Shown here: positions 1 through 6,237 of the stretch, piece after piece
Position numbering within the stretch: the stretch's first letter is position 1
How the letters are laid out: the number at the start of each line of letters is the position of its first letter
From: Clostridia bacterium
Lineage (GTDB): Bacteria; Bacillota; Clostridia; HGM11327
Assembly: GCA_017935525.1 (NCBI GenBank)
Contig: JAGBHJ010000171.1
Location: 1 to 6,241, forward strand
Direction of reading: 5' to 3'
DNA length: 6,241 nt
Notes under the pieces: model-generated
Told to the model about the DNA's origin: nothing
The model's database searches: none
The model's input: only the letters and a program-made list of their open reading frames with translations
Position numbers and translations under genes: made by a program

Positions 1-3000
1 CCGACTGTTGCCATTTCCGGCGGCAACGTGACGGTGGAGCTGGGCAAGACACACGCCTTCTCGGGCAAGGTAAGCTCTTCTCCCACTTCAAGAGCAAAGC
101 TCACTTGGGTAACGGGGGACGCATCCATTGCAACGGTTAACTCCTCGGGCGTTGTAACTGCAAAAAAAGCAGGCACGACCACCGTTACGGTTACTATGGC
201 GTACACGGGCACAAGCGGCGGCGTGGTAAGAGTTACGGCAACTGTCAAAGTAACGGTATTCAATCCGAAATATACGGTAAGCTTTGACTCCAACGGCGGC
301 AGCGGTTCCTTTGCAAGCATCACCGTGGAAAAGACAAAGCAGTACGGCACTTTGCCCACTCCCACCAGAAAGGGCTATACCTTTGCGGGTTGGTACACGG
401 CAAAGTCCGGCGGTACGTTGATCACTGCAACGTCAACAGTCTCCATCTCCCAGAACACAACGCTTTACGCAAGATGGACTGCAAACAAATACACCATCAC
501 CCTTGACGGTAACGGCGGCACACCTGCCAAGCCCACCGTAACAGGTGTTTATGAGTCCCCGTTGGGTACTTTGCCTGTGGCAACGCGCCCCGGTTATAAT
601 TTTGACGGCTGGTACACTGCGGCAGAGGGCGGCACAAAGATCACCTCTGCAACAGTCTATACTCTCACAAACGGTACGACCTACTATGCTCATTGGAGCC
701 TTGCAAGCTTTACGGTAACCTTTGATGCCGTGGGTGGTACTGCGTCAAAGCCCAATATCACGGTAACGTTTACCGGCAAGTACGGTGAGCTGCCCATGGC
801 AACACGTCCCGGCTTTGAGTTTGACGGCTGGTATATGGGCAAAAACGGAGAGGGCGAAAGGATCACGGCTGACTCCGTAGTAAATATTGTAAAGGATACC
901 ATCCTTTACGCAAAGTGGAATGCCAACACCTATACGATCTCATTTGACGTAAACGGCGGCAACGGCGGATATGAGGACAGAGATATTCTGTTTGATTCTC
1001 CCTACGGCTCATTGCCCATTCCGGGCAAGCCGGGCTATGCGTTTGTTGGTTGGTACACGGAGCTTGAGGGCGGCACAAGAGTGACGGACATCACAAAGGT
1101 ATTTGTTCCCTCAAATCATACTCTGTACGCTCATTGGGAGCCGGGAAAATTTGCGGTTACCCTTGATGCAAACGGCGGTATTACTCCCCAGGAGGTTTTG
1201 ACCGTAACGTATCTTGAGCTTTACGGCGAGCTTCCCGTGCCCACAAGGGTTGGTTATACGTTCATCGGCTGGTGGACGGAGGCAGAGGGCGGTCAGCAGA
1301 TAGTTTCATCCACCGTGGTTGAGATAATCCAGAATCAGACGCTCTATGCTCACTGGTCTGTAAATACATATACTGTGTCCTTTGAGACATTCTGTAACGA
1401 ATCCTTTGCTCCCGTAAGGATCGTGTTTGACACTCCGTACGGCTCATTGCCCAGACCCGACAAGAAGGGCTACACCTTTGTGGGCTGGTACACAGAGAGC
1501 GAGGGCGGTCAACACATAACGGAAACGTCCACGTTAAAGATAGGTGAGGACTCCACACTCTATGCACATTGGAAGGCTAATTCATACGTAGTATCCTTTG
1601 ATGCAAACAGCGGCGTTGTTAATTCCGAAAGCATTACGGTAGTCTTTGATTCGGGATATCCCCAGCTCCCCGTTGCGGAAAGATACGGCTACGAATTTAT
1701 GGGCTGGTATACTGCGCCGGAGAATGGTGAGCCGGTGGAAATGGACACCACGGTTTCCATTGACAGAGATCACGTGCTGTATGCCCGTTGGTCCGCAAGA
1801 CTTATTATGGTGGAGTTTGATACCGACGGCGGCGACGCTCAGTACACCAATATGGCGTACAAGTATGATTCCCCCTACGGCAAGCTGCCATGGTGCGTGC
1901 GAGTGGGCTACACCTTTATGGGCTGGCAGACGGCGGATGGAGACTTCATTAAGATCGATACGGTAATTGACTCTGTTGAGAATATAAAGGTTACGGCGAT
2001 CTGGGAGGCTATCAGCTATAACGTTGTTCTTGATGCCAACGGCGGCAGCATGAGCGAAACGGAAGAAACAGCGTTTGTTGTAACGTACGATGAGGTTTAT
2101 CCCTATATGGGTACACCTGCAAGATTTGGATACAGATTTGTAGGCTGGAAGACCAACCGCGGTGATTACGCATACAGCGGTGAGGTGGTAAAGATAATAT
2201 CGTCCCAGACGCTTTATGCAGAATGGGCGCCATTGCTCCACGTGGTGACTCTTGATGCCAACGGCGGCAAGCTGGACGTGGCTCAGCTGAAGATAGGCTA
2301 CCAGCAGAAATACGGCGACCTGCCCACACCTGTGATGACGGGATACAGCTTTGCAGGCTGGGTGGACAAGGACGGCAACAAGATAACAGCGGACTCCGTT
2401 TCGTCAACTACGGAGGCAGAAACATTGACAGCAACGTGGACGGAAAGAGTTTACGTTCTGAGCTTTGATGCCAATGGCGGAGAAATGGAGCCTACACAGA
2501 TAAAGATCAAGTACGGCGAGATGTATGCGGGCTTGCCCGTGCCCGAGAGAACGGGATATAAGTTCACCCGTTGGCTGGATGGCGACGGCAATGCGATCTA
2601 CGAGCAGGAGGCGGCAGAGCTTACTGACGACACTCTGTTCTATGCGGAGTGGATCCCCTACGTGCTGGACATTCAGTTTGAAAGCGGATGCGAAACCGTT
2701 ATTCCGCCAATGACCGTGACCTACGACTCAAATTATACGGGTCTTCCCACGGCGTCCCGCAACGGCTACGTATTCCTCGGCTGGTACGACATCAAGGGTA
2801 ACCATGTTAAGGAGCAAACAAAGGTAACAATTACCGAGGGTATCACTCTGTATGCCCGTTGGGAGGCAATTGAGTACGACCTTACGTTTGATGCCATGGG
2901 CGGTCAGTGCGATACGAGCGAAATGGTATTTTCCTTTGACGACCTTGACGGCGCATTGCCCATTCCTCAGAAGATAGGATGCGTATTTATTGGTTGGTAT

Positions 3001-3648
3001 GACGAATTTTCCGTTGAGCTGACTGAGGACACCATACTGGACCCCGACAGCACCAATGAATTCTATGCCCGTTGGGCTAACAGCGAATACAACCTGTACT
3101 TCAGCGTCAACGGCTCCATCAACAGAAGTCTGACGCAAAAGGTTGGCTTCAAGAGGGCAATCGGCGTATTGCCCACACTTACCATACCGGGATATCAGTT
3201 TGTTTGCTGGACGGATTCCACGGGTACGCAGGTCAGGGCAGAGGACGTCTATACTGACGTTGCCGATAAGGTGCTCTATGCGGTAATAACACCTCGTACA
3301 TATGTGGTTACGTTTGACGCCAACGGCGGACAGGCAAGCTTTGACGAGATGAATATAACAAACGATGAGACTTACGGCGAGCTCCCCACGGCATTCAGAC
3401 ACGGTTACGTGCTGGTGGGCTGGTTTGATGAAAGCGGCATGAGAATAACTGCGGAAACTGTGGTAAGCGTTACGAATAACACAAGGCTCTGCGCACAGTG
3501 GGCAGAGGTCGAGTCCAACACATCGCTTTTGTTCCGCAACAACTCCACTCTGGCAACAAGCTGCGAGGTCATTGCGCTGGTGGAGATAGTTCTGCTGTTG
3601 TTGACATTCCTCAGAAAGAGATTCGGCAGAAAAAAGATCAGAACATAA
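1..3648 (+). CDS. Large repeat-rich cell-surface protein (Big_2 + Listeria-Bacteroides/InlB B-type repeats), 5' partial
   Basis: The frame is open from base 1, so the true start and any signal peptide lie upstream; 1215 codons and a TAA stop are visible. Codons 1 to about 88 form a bacterial Ig-like Big_2 domain, with LTWVTGDASIATV followed by SSGVVTAKKAGTTTVTVT. Codon 91 onward is fifteen tandem units of 71-74 residues of the Listeria-Bacteroides repeat family (Flg_new/InlB B-repeat), each running from a Y-x-V-x-F-D-A-N-G-G start through LP-x-P-x-R-x-GY-x-F-x-GW to LYAxW. Codons 1188-1204 are a hydrophobic segment (VEIVLLLLTFL core), followed by a tail with seven Arg/Lys. The family is extracellular in known cases, so this is most likely a membrane-anchored stalk or adhesin-like protein; the ligand cannot be read. 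No LPxTG sorting motif and no catalytic domain are visible. The PHP gene follows 16 bases downstream. The family call is secure; the biological role is not. Confidence 0.93.
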   Translation, partial: PTVAISGGNVTVELGKTHAFSGKVSSSPTSRAKLTWVTGDASIATVNSSGVVTAKKAGTTTVTVTMAYTGTSGGVVRVTATVKVTVFNPKYTVSFDSNGGSGSFASITVEKTKQYGTLPTPTRKGYTFAGWYTAKSGGTLITATSTVSISQNTTLYARWTANKYTITLDGNGGTPAKPTVTGVYESPLGTLPVATRPGYNFDGWYTAAEGGTKITSATVYTLTNGTTYYAHWSLASFTVTFDAVGGTASKPNITVTFTGKYGELPMATRPGFEFDGWYMGKNGEGERITADSVVNIVKDTILYAKWNANTYTISFDVNGGNGGYEDRDILFDSPYGSLPIPGKPGYAFVGWYTELEGGTRVTDITKVFVPSNHTLYAHWEPGKFAVTLDANGGITPQEVLTVTYLELYGELPVPTRVGYTFIGWWTEAEGGQQIVSSTVVEIIQNQTLYAHWSVNTYTVSFETFCNESFAPVRIVFDTPYGSLPRPDKKGYTFVGWYTESEGGQHITETSTLKIGEDSTLYAHWKANSYVVSFDANSGVVNSESITVVFDSGYPQLPVAERYGYEFMGWYTAPENGEPVEMDTTVSIDRDHVLYARWSARLIMVEFDTDGGDAQYTNMAYKYDSPYGKLPWCVRVGYTFMGWQTADGDFIKIDTVIDSVENIKVTAIWEAISYNVVLDANGGSMSETEETAFVVTYDEVYPYMGTPARFGYRFVGWKTNRGDYAYSGEVVKIISSQTLYAEWAPLLHVVTLDANGGKLDVAQLKIGYQQKYGDLPTPVMTGYSFAGWVDKDGNKITADSVSSTTEAETLTATWTERVYVLSFDANGGEMEPTQIKIKYGEMYAGLPVPERTGYKFTRWLDGDGNAIYEQEAAELTDDTLFYAEWIPYVLDIQFESGCETVIPPMTVTYDSNYTGLPTASRNGYVFLGWYDIKGNHVKEQTKVTITEGITLYARWEAIEYDLTFDAMGGQCDTSEMVFSFDDLDGALPIPQKIGCVFIGWYDEFSVELTEDTILDPDSTNEFYARWANSEYNLYFSVNGSINRSLTQKVGFKRAIGVLPTLTIPGYQFVCWTDSTGTQVRAEDVYTDVADKVLYAVITPRTYVVTFDANGGQASFDEMNITNDETYGELPTAFRHGYVLVGWFDESGMRITAETVVSVTNNTRLCAQWAEVESNTSLLFRNNSTLATSCEVIALVEIVLLLLTFLRKRFGRKKIRT
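271..3516 (+). repeat. Tandem array of 15 Listeria-Bacteroides (InlB B-type) repeat units
   Basis: Units begin at about 271, 490, 709, 931, 1150, 1369, 1585, 1804, 2017, 2239, 2452, 2662, 2875, 3088 and 3301; the last ends near 3516. Boundaries were set on the recurrent FDANGG-like start and the terminal Trp of LYAxW. Units 1-7 are 72-74 residues and carry a loop of the type GWYTxxEGG; units 8-15 are mostly 71 residues and carry a shorter loop of the type GW-x-D-x-x-G. Conservation is highest in units 1-5. Unit 6 lacks the NGG turn, and unit 14 lacks both the usual GW (it reads CW) and the closing Trp. DNA identity between units is visibly modest, so this is an old protein repeat and not a recent DNA duplication. 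Confidence 0.92.
3562..3645 (+). other. C-terminal membrane anchor of the surface protein
   Basis: Encodes a hydrophobic stretch of about 17 residues, beginning CEVIALVEIVLLLLTFL, and then a tail, RKRFGRKKIRT, with seven basic residues. This matches the stop-transfer arrangement of Gram-positive surface proteins, with the repeats outside and the basic tail in the cytoplasm. Two Glu sit near or in the hydrophobic stretch, which is unusual. The preceding residues, NNSTLATS, do not match LPxTG or a common variant, so covalent sortase anchoring is not supported. Confidence 0.7.
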
Positions 3649-3664
3649 TGAAAGGCAATAAAAC

Positions 3665-4432
3665 ATGAAGGATATGCACGTGCATCTTGAGTATGCAGAT
3701 TATACCTTTGAGTGGATAGACAGATTTGTGGCGCAGGCTGTAAAAATGGATATCGACACCCTTTGTCTGGTGGAGCATTCACACCAGTTTACAGACTTTG
3801 CTCCCATGTATACTGGGATAAGTCAATACAGCGAATTTCAGAATTGGTGGTATTACAAGAAGAACTTCAGACAGCTGAAGGAATACACGGATTTTATCAC
3901 CGAGGCAAGAAAGAGGGAGTACCCCATAAGACTTTTGTTTGGTCTTGAGGTGTGCTACTTTAACGGACAGGAGGAGCTGATAGAAAAGAACATCCGCGCG
4001 TTTGATTATGACCACATAATCGGCTCCGTGCATTGGATGGACGGCTTTGGCTTTGATCTTAACCGTGACGCATGGCAGGGGCTGGACGTTGATACACAGT
4101 ACAGAAGGCATTTTGAAATAATGGAGGGGCTGATAGAGTGCGAGCTTTTTGACGTAGTCGGTCATCCCGATTCGTTAAAGCTGTTTGGCCACAAGCCCGG
4201 CTACGACCTTAACCCCACGTACGACAGGATCGCCTCATTGATGAAAAAACACGACATCGCCGCAGAGCAGAACGGCGGTGTACACCTTAAGCTGCCGGAG
4301 ATAGAGCTGGGAATGGCACCCGACTTTTTGGCGGCAGTAAAAAGACACGGAGTGAGGATAATCACCTCATCCGATGCCCACAGACCCGAGCACGTCGGTA
4401 TGAACGTTAAGGAGCTTGTGGAAACATTGTAA
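3665..4432 (+). CDS. PHP-superfamily metal-dependent phosphoesterase, histidinol-phosphatase (HisJ/HisK) type
   Basis: The 255-residue protein shows the full set of PHP metal-binding motifs: H5-x-H7 (MHVH), H38 (VEHS), E95 (GLEVCYF), H123 (GSVHW), H167 (VGHPD) and D237-x-H239 (SSDAH). In the PHP family these residues bind a two- or three-metal centre that hydrolyses phosphomonoesters. The length and the GSVHW, VGHPD and SSDAH motifs best fit the cytoplasmic histidinol-phosphatase branch, which converts L-histidinol phosphate to L-histidinol. No other his gene is nearby, so a different phosphate ester is quite possible. The start at 3665 is preferred because AAAGG at 3651-3655 lies nine bases ahead; Met4 (3674) would leave almost no residues before the HxH motif. 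It sits 16 bases after the surface-protein stop and is probably co-transcribed with it. It is not the CpsB/YwqE tyrosine-phosphatase subtype by its N-terminal motif. PHP fold is nearly certain; the exact substrate is not. Confidence 0.9.
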   Translation: MKDMHVHLEYADYTFEWIDRFVAQAVKMDIDTLCLVEHSHQFTDFAPMYTGISQYSEFQNWWYYKKNFRQLKEYTDFITEARKREYPIRLLFGLEVCYFNGQEELIEKNIRAFDYDHIIGSVHWMDGFGFDLNRDAWQGLDVDTQYRRHFEIMEGLIECELFDVVGHPDSLKLFGHKPGYDLNPTYDRIASLMKKHDIAAEQNGGVHLKLPEIELGMAPDFLAAVKRHGVRIITSSDAHRPEHVGMNVKELVETL

Positions 4433-4442
4433 ATAACAGCAG

Positions 4443-4484
4443 CCCCCGCCTCGGCACGCAGGATCGTGCAGGGACGGGGGTTTT
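4443..4484 (+). terminator. Rho-independent terminator of the surface protein-PHP transcript
   Basis: CCCCCG (4443-4448) pairs with CGGGGG (4475-4480), CCT (4449-4451) with AGG (4470-4472), and GCACG (4454-4458) with CGTGC (4465-4469), leaving a six-base loop and two small bulges. TTTT follows directly at 4481-4484. It starts 10 bases after the PHP stop. The minus-strand side has no T run, so it reads as a plus-strand terminator. Confidence 0.82.
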
Positions 4485-4510
4485 GTGTGTTAATATACGG
4501 ACAATTTATG

Positions 4511-4564
4511 CCCATCCAAATGCAACACACGGCGTACTGAAAAAGCAAGCCGTGTGCAAATGGG
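4511..4564 (-). terminator. Imperfect hairpin after the glycoside hydrolase gene, possible terminator or 3' end structure
   Basis: CACACGGC (4526-4533) is an exact inverted repeat of GCCGTGTG (4549-4556), with a 15-base loop; outside it, CCCAT (4511-4515) can pair with ATGGG (4560-4564) across an uneven internal loop. It lies 14 bases beyond the hydrolase stop, on the side where its transcript should end. There is no good T run after it on the minus strand, so it may act as a weak terminator, an mRNA 3' stabiliser, or not at all. Confidence 0.45.
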
Positions 4565-4577
4565 TTGATATCGTAAA

Positions 4578-6086
4578 TTATGCTGTGATCGTCTTGCTGC
4601 CGCCGTCCCATATAACGTCGATGGTTATGGGCTTGTCGGAGGTTACTGTGATAACGGGCTCGTCCGTGGTGTTTTCTCTTGCGCTGCAGATAAGGTCAAC
4701 GGTGGCGTCACCCAAGGGGTACTGCTTGATGCCGTGCTCCTCCGTAAGGTTAACGTGCCATGTGATGTGCTTCTTCTGTGCGTCGGGCTTGATGCCGAAT
4801 ACGTACTCGAACATTACGGAAATAGGCGCAAGACCCGTCCAGCCTACAAAGTTGCCGTGGTCGGAGCCGTAGCTGTCCAGCTCGGGAGAGTAATTCTCGT
4901 ACAGCGTGCCGTACTTGTTGTATACGGAAACGGCAATGTCAACGTATGATCTGCCGATGTCGTATGCCAGCTTAAAGTAGCCATGGTTCTTAAGACTGCA
5001 GAGGATCATGTAGTTTGTGGGCGCCCAAACAGCACCGCACCAGTATCCGCCGTCATCTCCCTTGTAGCCGGGGTGATCCTTGGAAAGGGAGGGAACACGG
5101 TTTCTGGTCTTGAACTCGTTTTCGTTGTCCAGGTGAGCCACAAAGCCGTCAATTCTTTCCTGAGGAACCATGTCGGCCAGCAATGCCCAGTAGGATGCGG
5201 CTGTCTTTACTCCGCTGAGAGTGCCGTCCCTCAACTTGTCGTAGTAGAACTGGTCCTTTTCGCTCCACATTGTGTTGTTGACCGTGTTGTAAATAAGCTC
5301 CATTTCTTCCTTGAGCCAATCTACCTCGTCCTCTCTGCCGAGCACTCTGGACATTTCCACAAGTATCTTTGCGCTGAGGTACTGCTGTGCGCAGGCGTCT
5401 ATCCAGCTCATAAAGCCGTGGGATACGGAGCAATCGTACTGGCTGGGTGTTCTGGGGGAGTTGTCCATACCGCAGCCCAAGCCCGTTGTCCAGTAGCTGC
5501 CGTCCGGCCATGATCTGTTCAGCTGCAACCACTTGTGGTATGCGCAAAGGGGATCAAATACTCTGGAGAGCCTGTTTGTGTCTGCAGTGGAGAGGAAGTA
5601 TTCCCACTCTGCCCAGGGCATTACGTTGGGGCCTGTGGATGCCGGATCGTCACGGCTGAATTGCTCGCCGCTGCGCTCTTCGCAGATCTCACGGCAAATA
5701 AAGCCGTCACGGTGCTGGTGAGAGTACATATTGTCCAATGTTCTCTGGAAATCGAATATTCTGCTTGCGTACTTGCCGAACATTACAATAAAGGAAGAGT
5801 CCCACATAAAAAGGTAATCGTTAAATGCGGTATCGATAAAGTTGGATACAAAGCCCGCATCGGGATTAGCCTTGCGCAGATTGCTGAACGCTATCTGCCA
5901 CGTCTTGTAATAACAGCTGATGGCGTCGTAATGTCCGCGCCATACGGGAATGGGAAGCTGATCCTTGATGTCCTCATACAGCGGGAGCTCGTCCGTCTGC
6001 ACGGGCTGATTGATAAACGTGTTCTTTGCAACAATGGGATTGTATGCGTAGAATGCGTTACCGTTTACTTGAAAATGTCTTGCCAT
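4578..6086 (-). CDS. GH63/MGH1-like (alpha/alpha)6-barrel glycoside hydrolase
   Basis: This 502-residue protein resembles the GH63-GH37 type six-hairpin glycosidases, nearest the mannosylglycerate-hydrolase-like (MGH1-like) and YgjK-like groups. Visible motifs are YLFMWDSSF (residues 91-99), DGFICREI (127-134), STGPNVMPWAEWEYF (150-164), WPDGSYW (193-199), GMDNSPR (206-212), GDDGGYWCGAVWAPTNY (343-359) and LYENYSPE (395-402). By analogy with family enzymes, Asp208 would be the general acid and Glu397 the general base of an inverting mechanism. Residues from about 440 form a short beta-rich tail. There is no signal peptide, so it is probably cytoplasmic and hydrolyses an alpha-linked glycoside or short oligosaccharide; the sugar cannot be told. 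The ATG at 6086 is supported by GAGGAAA at 6097-6091 on the minus strand, four bases away. It is convergent to the PHP gene and appears to have its own promoter. No truncation or missing motif is seen. Confidence 0.88.
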   Translation of the reverse strand: MARHFQVNGNAFYAYNPIVAKNTFINQPVQTDELPLYEDIKDQLPIPVWRGHYDAISCYYKTWQIAFSNLRKANPDAGFVSNFIDTAFNDYLFMWDSSFIVMFGKYASRIFDFQRTLDNMYSHQHRDGFICREICEERSGEQFSRDDPASTGPNVMPWAEWEYFLSTADTNRLSRVFDPLCAYHKWLQLNRSWPDGSYWTTGLGCGMDNSPRTPSQYDCSVSHGFMSWIDACAQQYLSAKILVEMSRVLGREDEVDWLKEEMELIYNTVNNTMWSEKDQFYYDKLRDGTLSGVKTAASYWALLADMVPQERIDGFVAHLDNENEFKTRNRVPSLSKDHPGYKGDDGGYWCGAVWAPTNYMILCSLKNHGYFKLAYDIGRSYVDIAVSVYNKYGTLYENYSPELDSYGSDHGNFVGWTGLAPISVMFEYVFGIKPDAQKKHITWHVNLTEEHGIKQYPLGDATVDLICSARENTTDEPVITVTSDKPITIDVIWDGGSKTITA

Positions 6087-6099
6087 TTTATTTCCTCGT

Positions 6100-6115
6100 C
6101 ATGGGAGGTCCCATG
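6100..6115. promoter_or_regulatory. Palindrome just upstream of the hydrolase ribosome binding site
   Basis: CATGGGAGGTCCCATG has perfect 7-base arms around two central bases. It lies in the predicted leader, two bases from the ribosome binding site and 13 bases from the start codon. It could be a second operator, placed to block elongation, or a small mRNA hairpin near the ribosome site. Confidence 0.4.
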
Positions 6116-6134
6116 CTTTCTGATAAATATATTA

Positions 6135-6146
6135 CACCTTTTGGTG
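6135..6146. repeat. Small inverted repeat in the hydrolase leader
   Basis: CACC-TTTT-GGTG forms a four-base-pair hairpin with a four-base loop, between the predicted transcription start and the palindrome at 6100-6115. It is short and could arise by chance. Confidence 0.25.
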
Positions 6147-6159
6147 GTTTGATGCGATT

Positions 6160-6168
6160 ATTATACCA
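6160..6168 (-). promoter_or_regulatory. Extended -10 promoter for the glycoside hydrolase gene
   Basis: The minus strand reads TGGTATAAT, an exact TATAAT with the TGn extension. Initiation would fall near 6153, giving a leader of about 67 bases. No good -35 hexamer is present at 16-18 bases spacing (for example GCGGAT at 6188-6183), which fits an extended -10 or activator-dependent promoter. Confidence 0.6.
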
Positions 6169-6172
6169 CAAT

Positions 6173-6193
6173 GAAATGCGCTATCCGCATTTC
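6173..6193. promoter_or_regulatory. Operator-like inverted repeat over the -35 region of the hydrolase promoter
   Basis: GAAATGCG (6173-6180) and CGCATTTC (6186-6193) are perfect 8-base inverted arms around a 5-base spacer. Relative to the predicted start near 6153 the site spans about -20 to -40. Perfect dyad symmetry in this position is typical of a dimeric regulator site; the regulator is not encoded in the window. Confidence 0.5.
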
Positions 6194-6219
6194 TACCTCA
6201 GTCGGTTCAATAATTACAT

Positions 6220-6237
6220 AAAAGGAAGCGGAGCTTC
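6220..6237 (-). terminator. Possible weak terminator of a gene beyond the right edge
   Basis: On the minus strand GAAGC (6237-6233) and GCTTC (6229-6225) form a five-base-pair stem with a three-base loop, followed by C and TTTT. It would end a minus-strand gene lying outside the window. The stem is short and its context is cut off. Nothing else recognisable is seen between 6194 and 6241. Confidence 0.25.

Noticed and set aside
1582..2241. 219-codon minus-strand open frame inside the repeat array
   Set aside because: Same cause: repeated plus-strand codons give a repeated antisense frame, with segments like GIK and PAHK recurring once per repeat unit. No independent gene evidence.
271..3516. 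Repeat array as a recent DNA-level tandem duplication, phase-variable tract or CRISPR-like array
   Set aside because: Units differ widely in DNA sequence and slightly in length; similarity is at protein level, with no identical DNA blocks or short-unit slippage tracts seen.
3538..3561. Possible sortase signal ahead of the C-terminal hydrophobic stretch
   Set aside because: The residues NNSTLATS do not match LPxTG or the usual variants, so I list only a membrane anchor.
2728..3666. 312-codon open frame on the minus strand opposite the surface-protein gene
   Set aside because: It is an antisense shadow of the repeat-encoding frame. Its translation has no recognisable domain, echoes the repeat period, and the plus-strand frame shows clear family conservation.
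4983..5513. 176-codon plus-strand open frame opposite the hydrolase
   Set aside because: Shadow frame; hydrophobic valine-rich translation arises from reversed hydrolase codons and has no clear start signal.
6088..6102. Four-codon minus-strand frame (MTRK) in the hydrolase leader ending just before the start codon
   Set aside because: No ribosome site precedes its ATG and the frame is too short to distinguish from chance.
5535..6152. 205-codon plus-strand open frame opposite the hydrolase 5' end
   Set aside because: It lies antisense to highly conserved glycosidase motifs and runs through the hydrolase promoter leader; no family resemblance.
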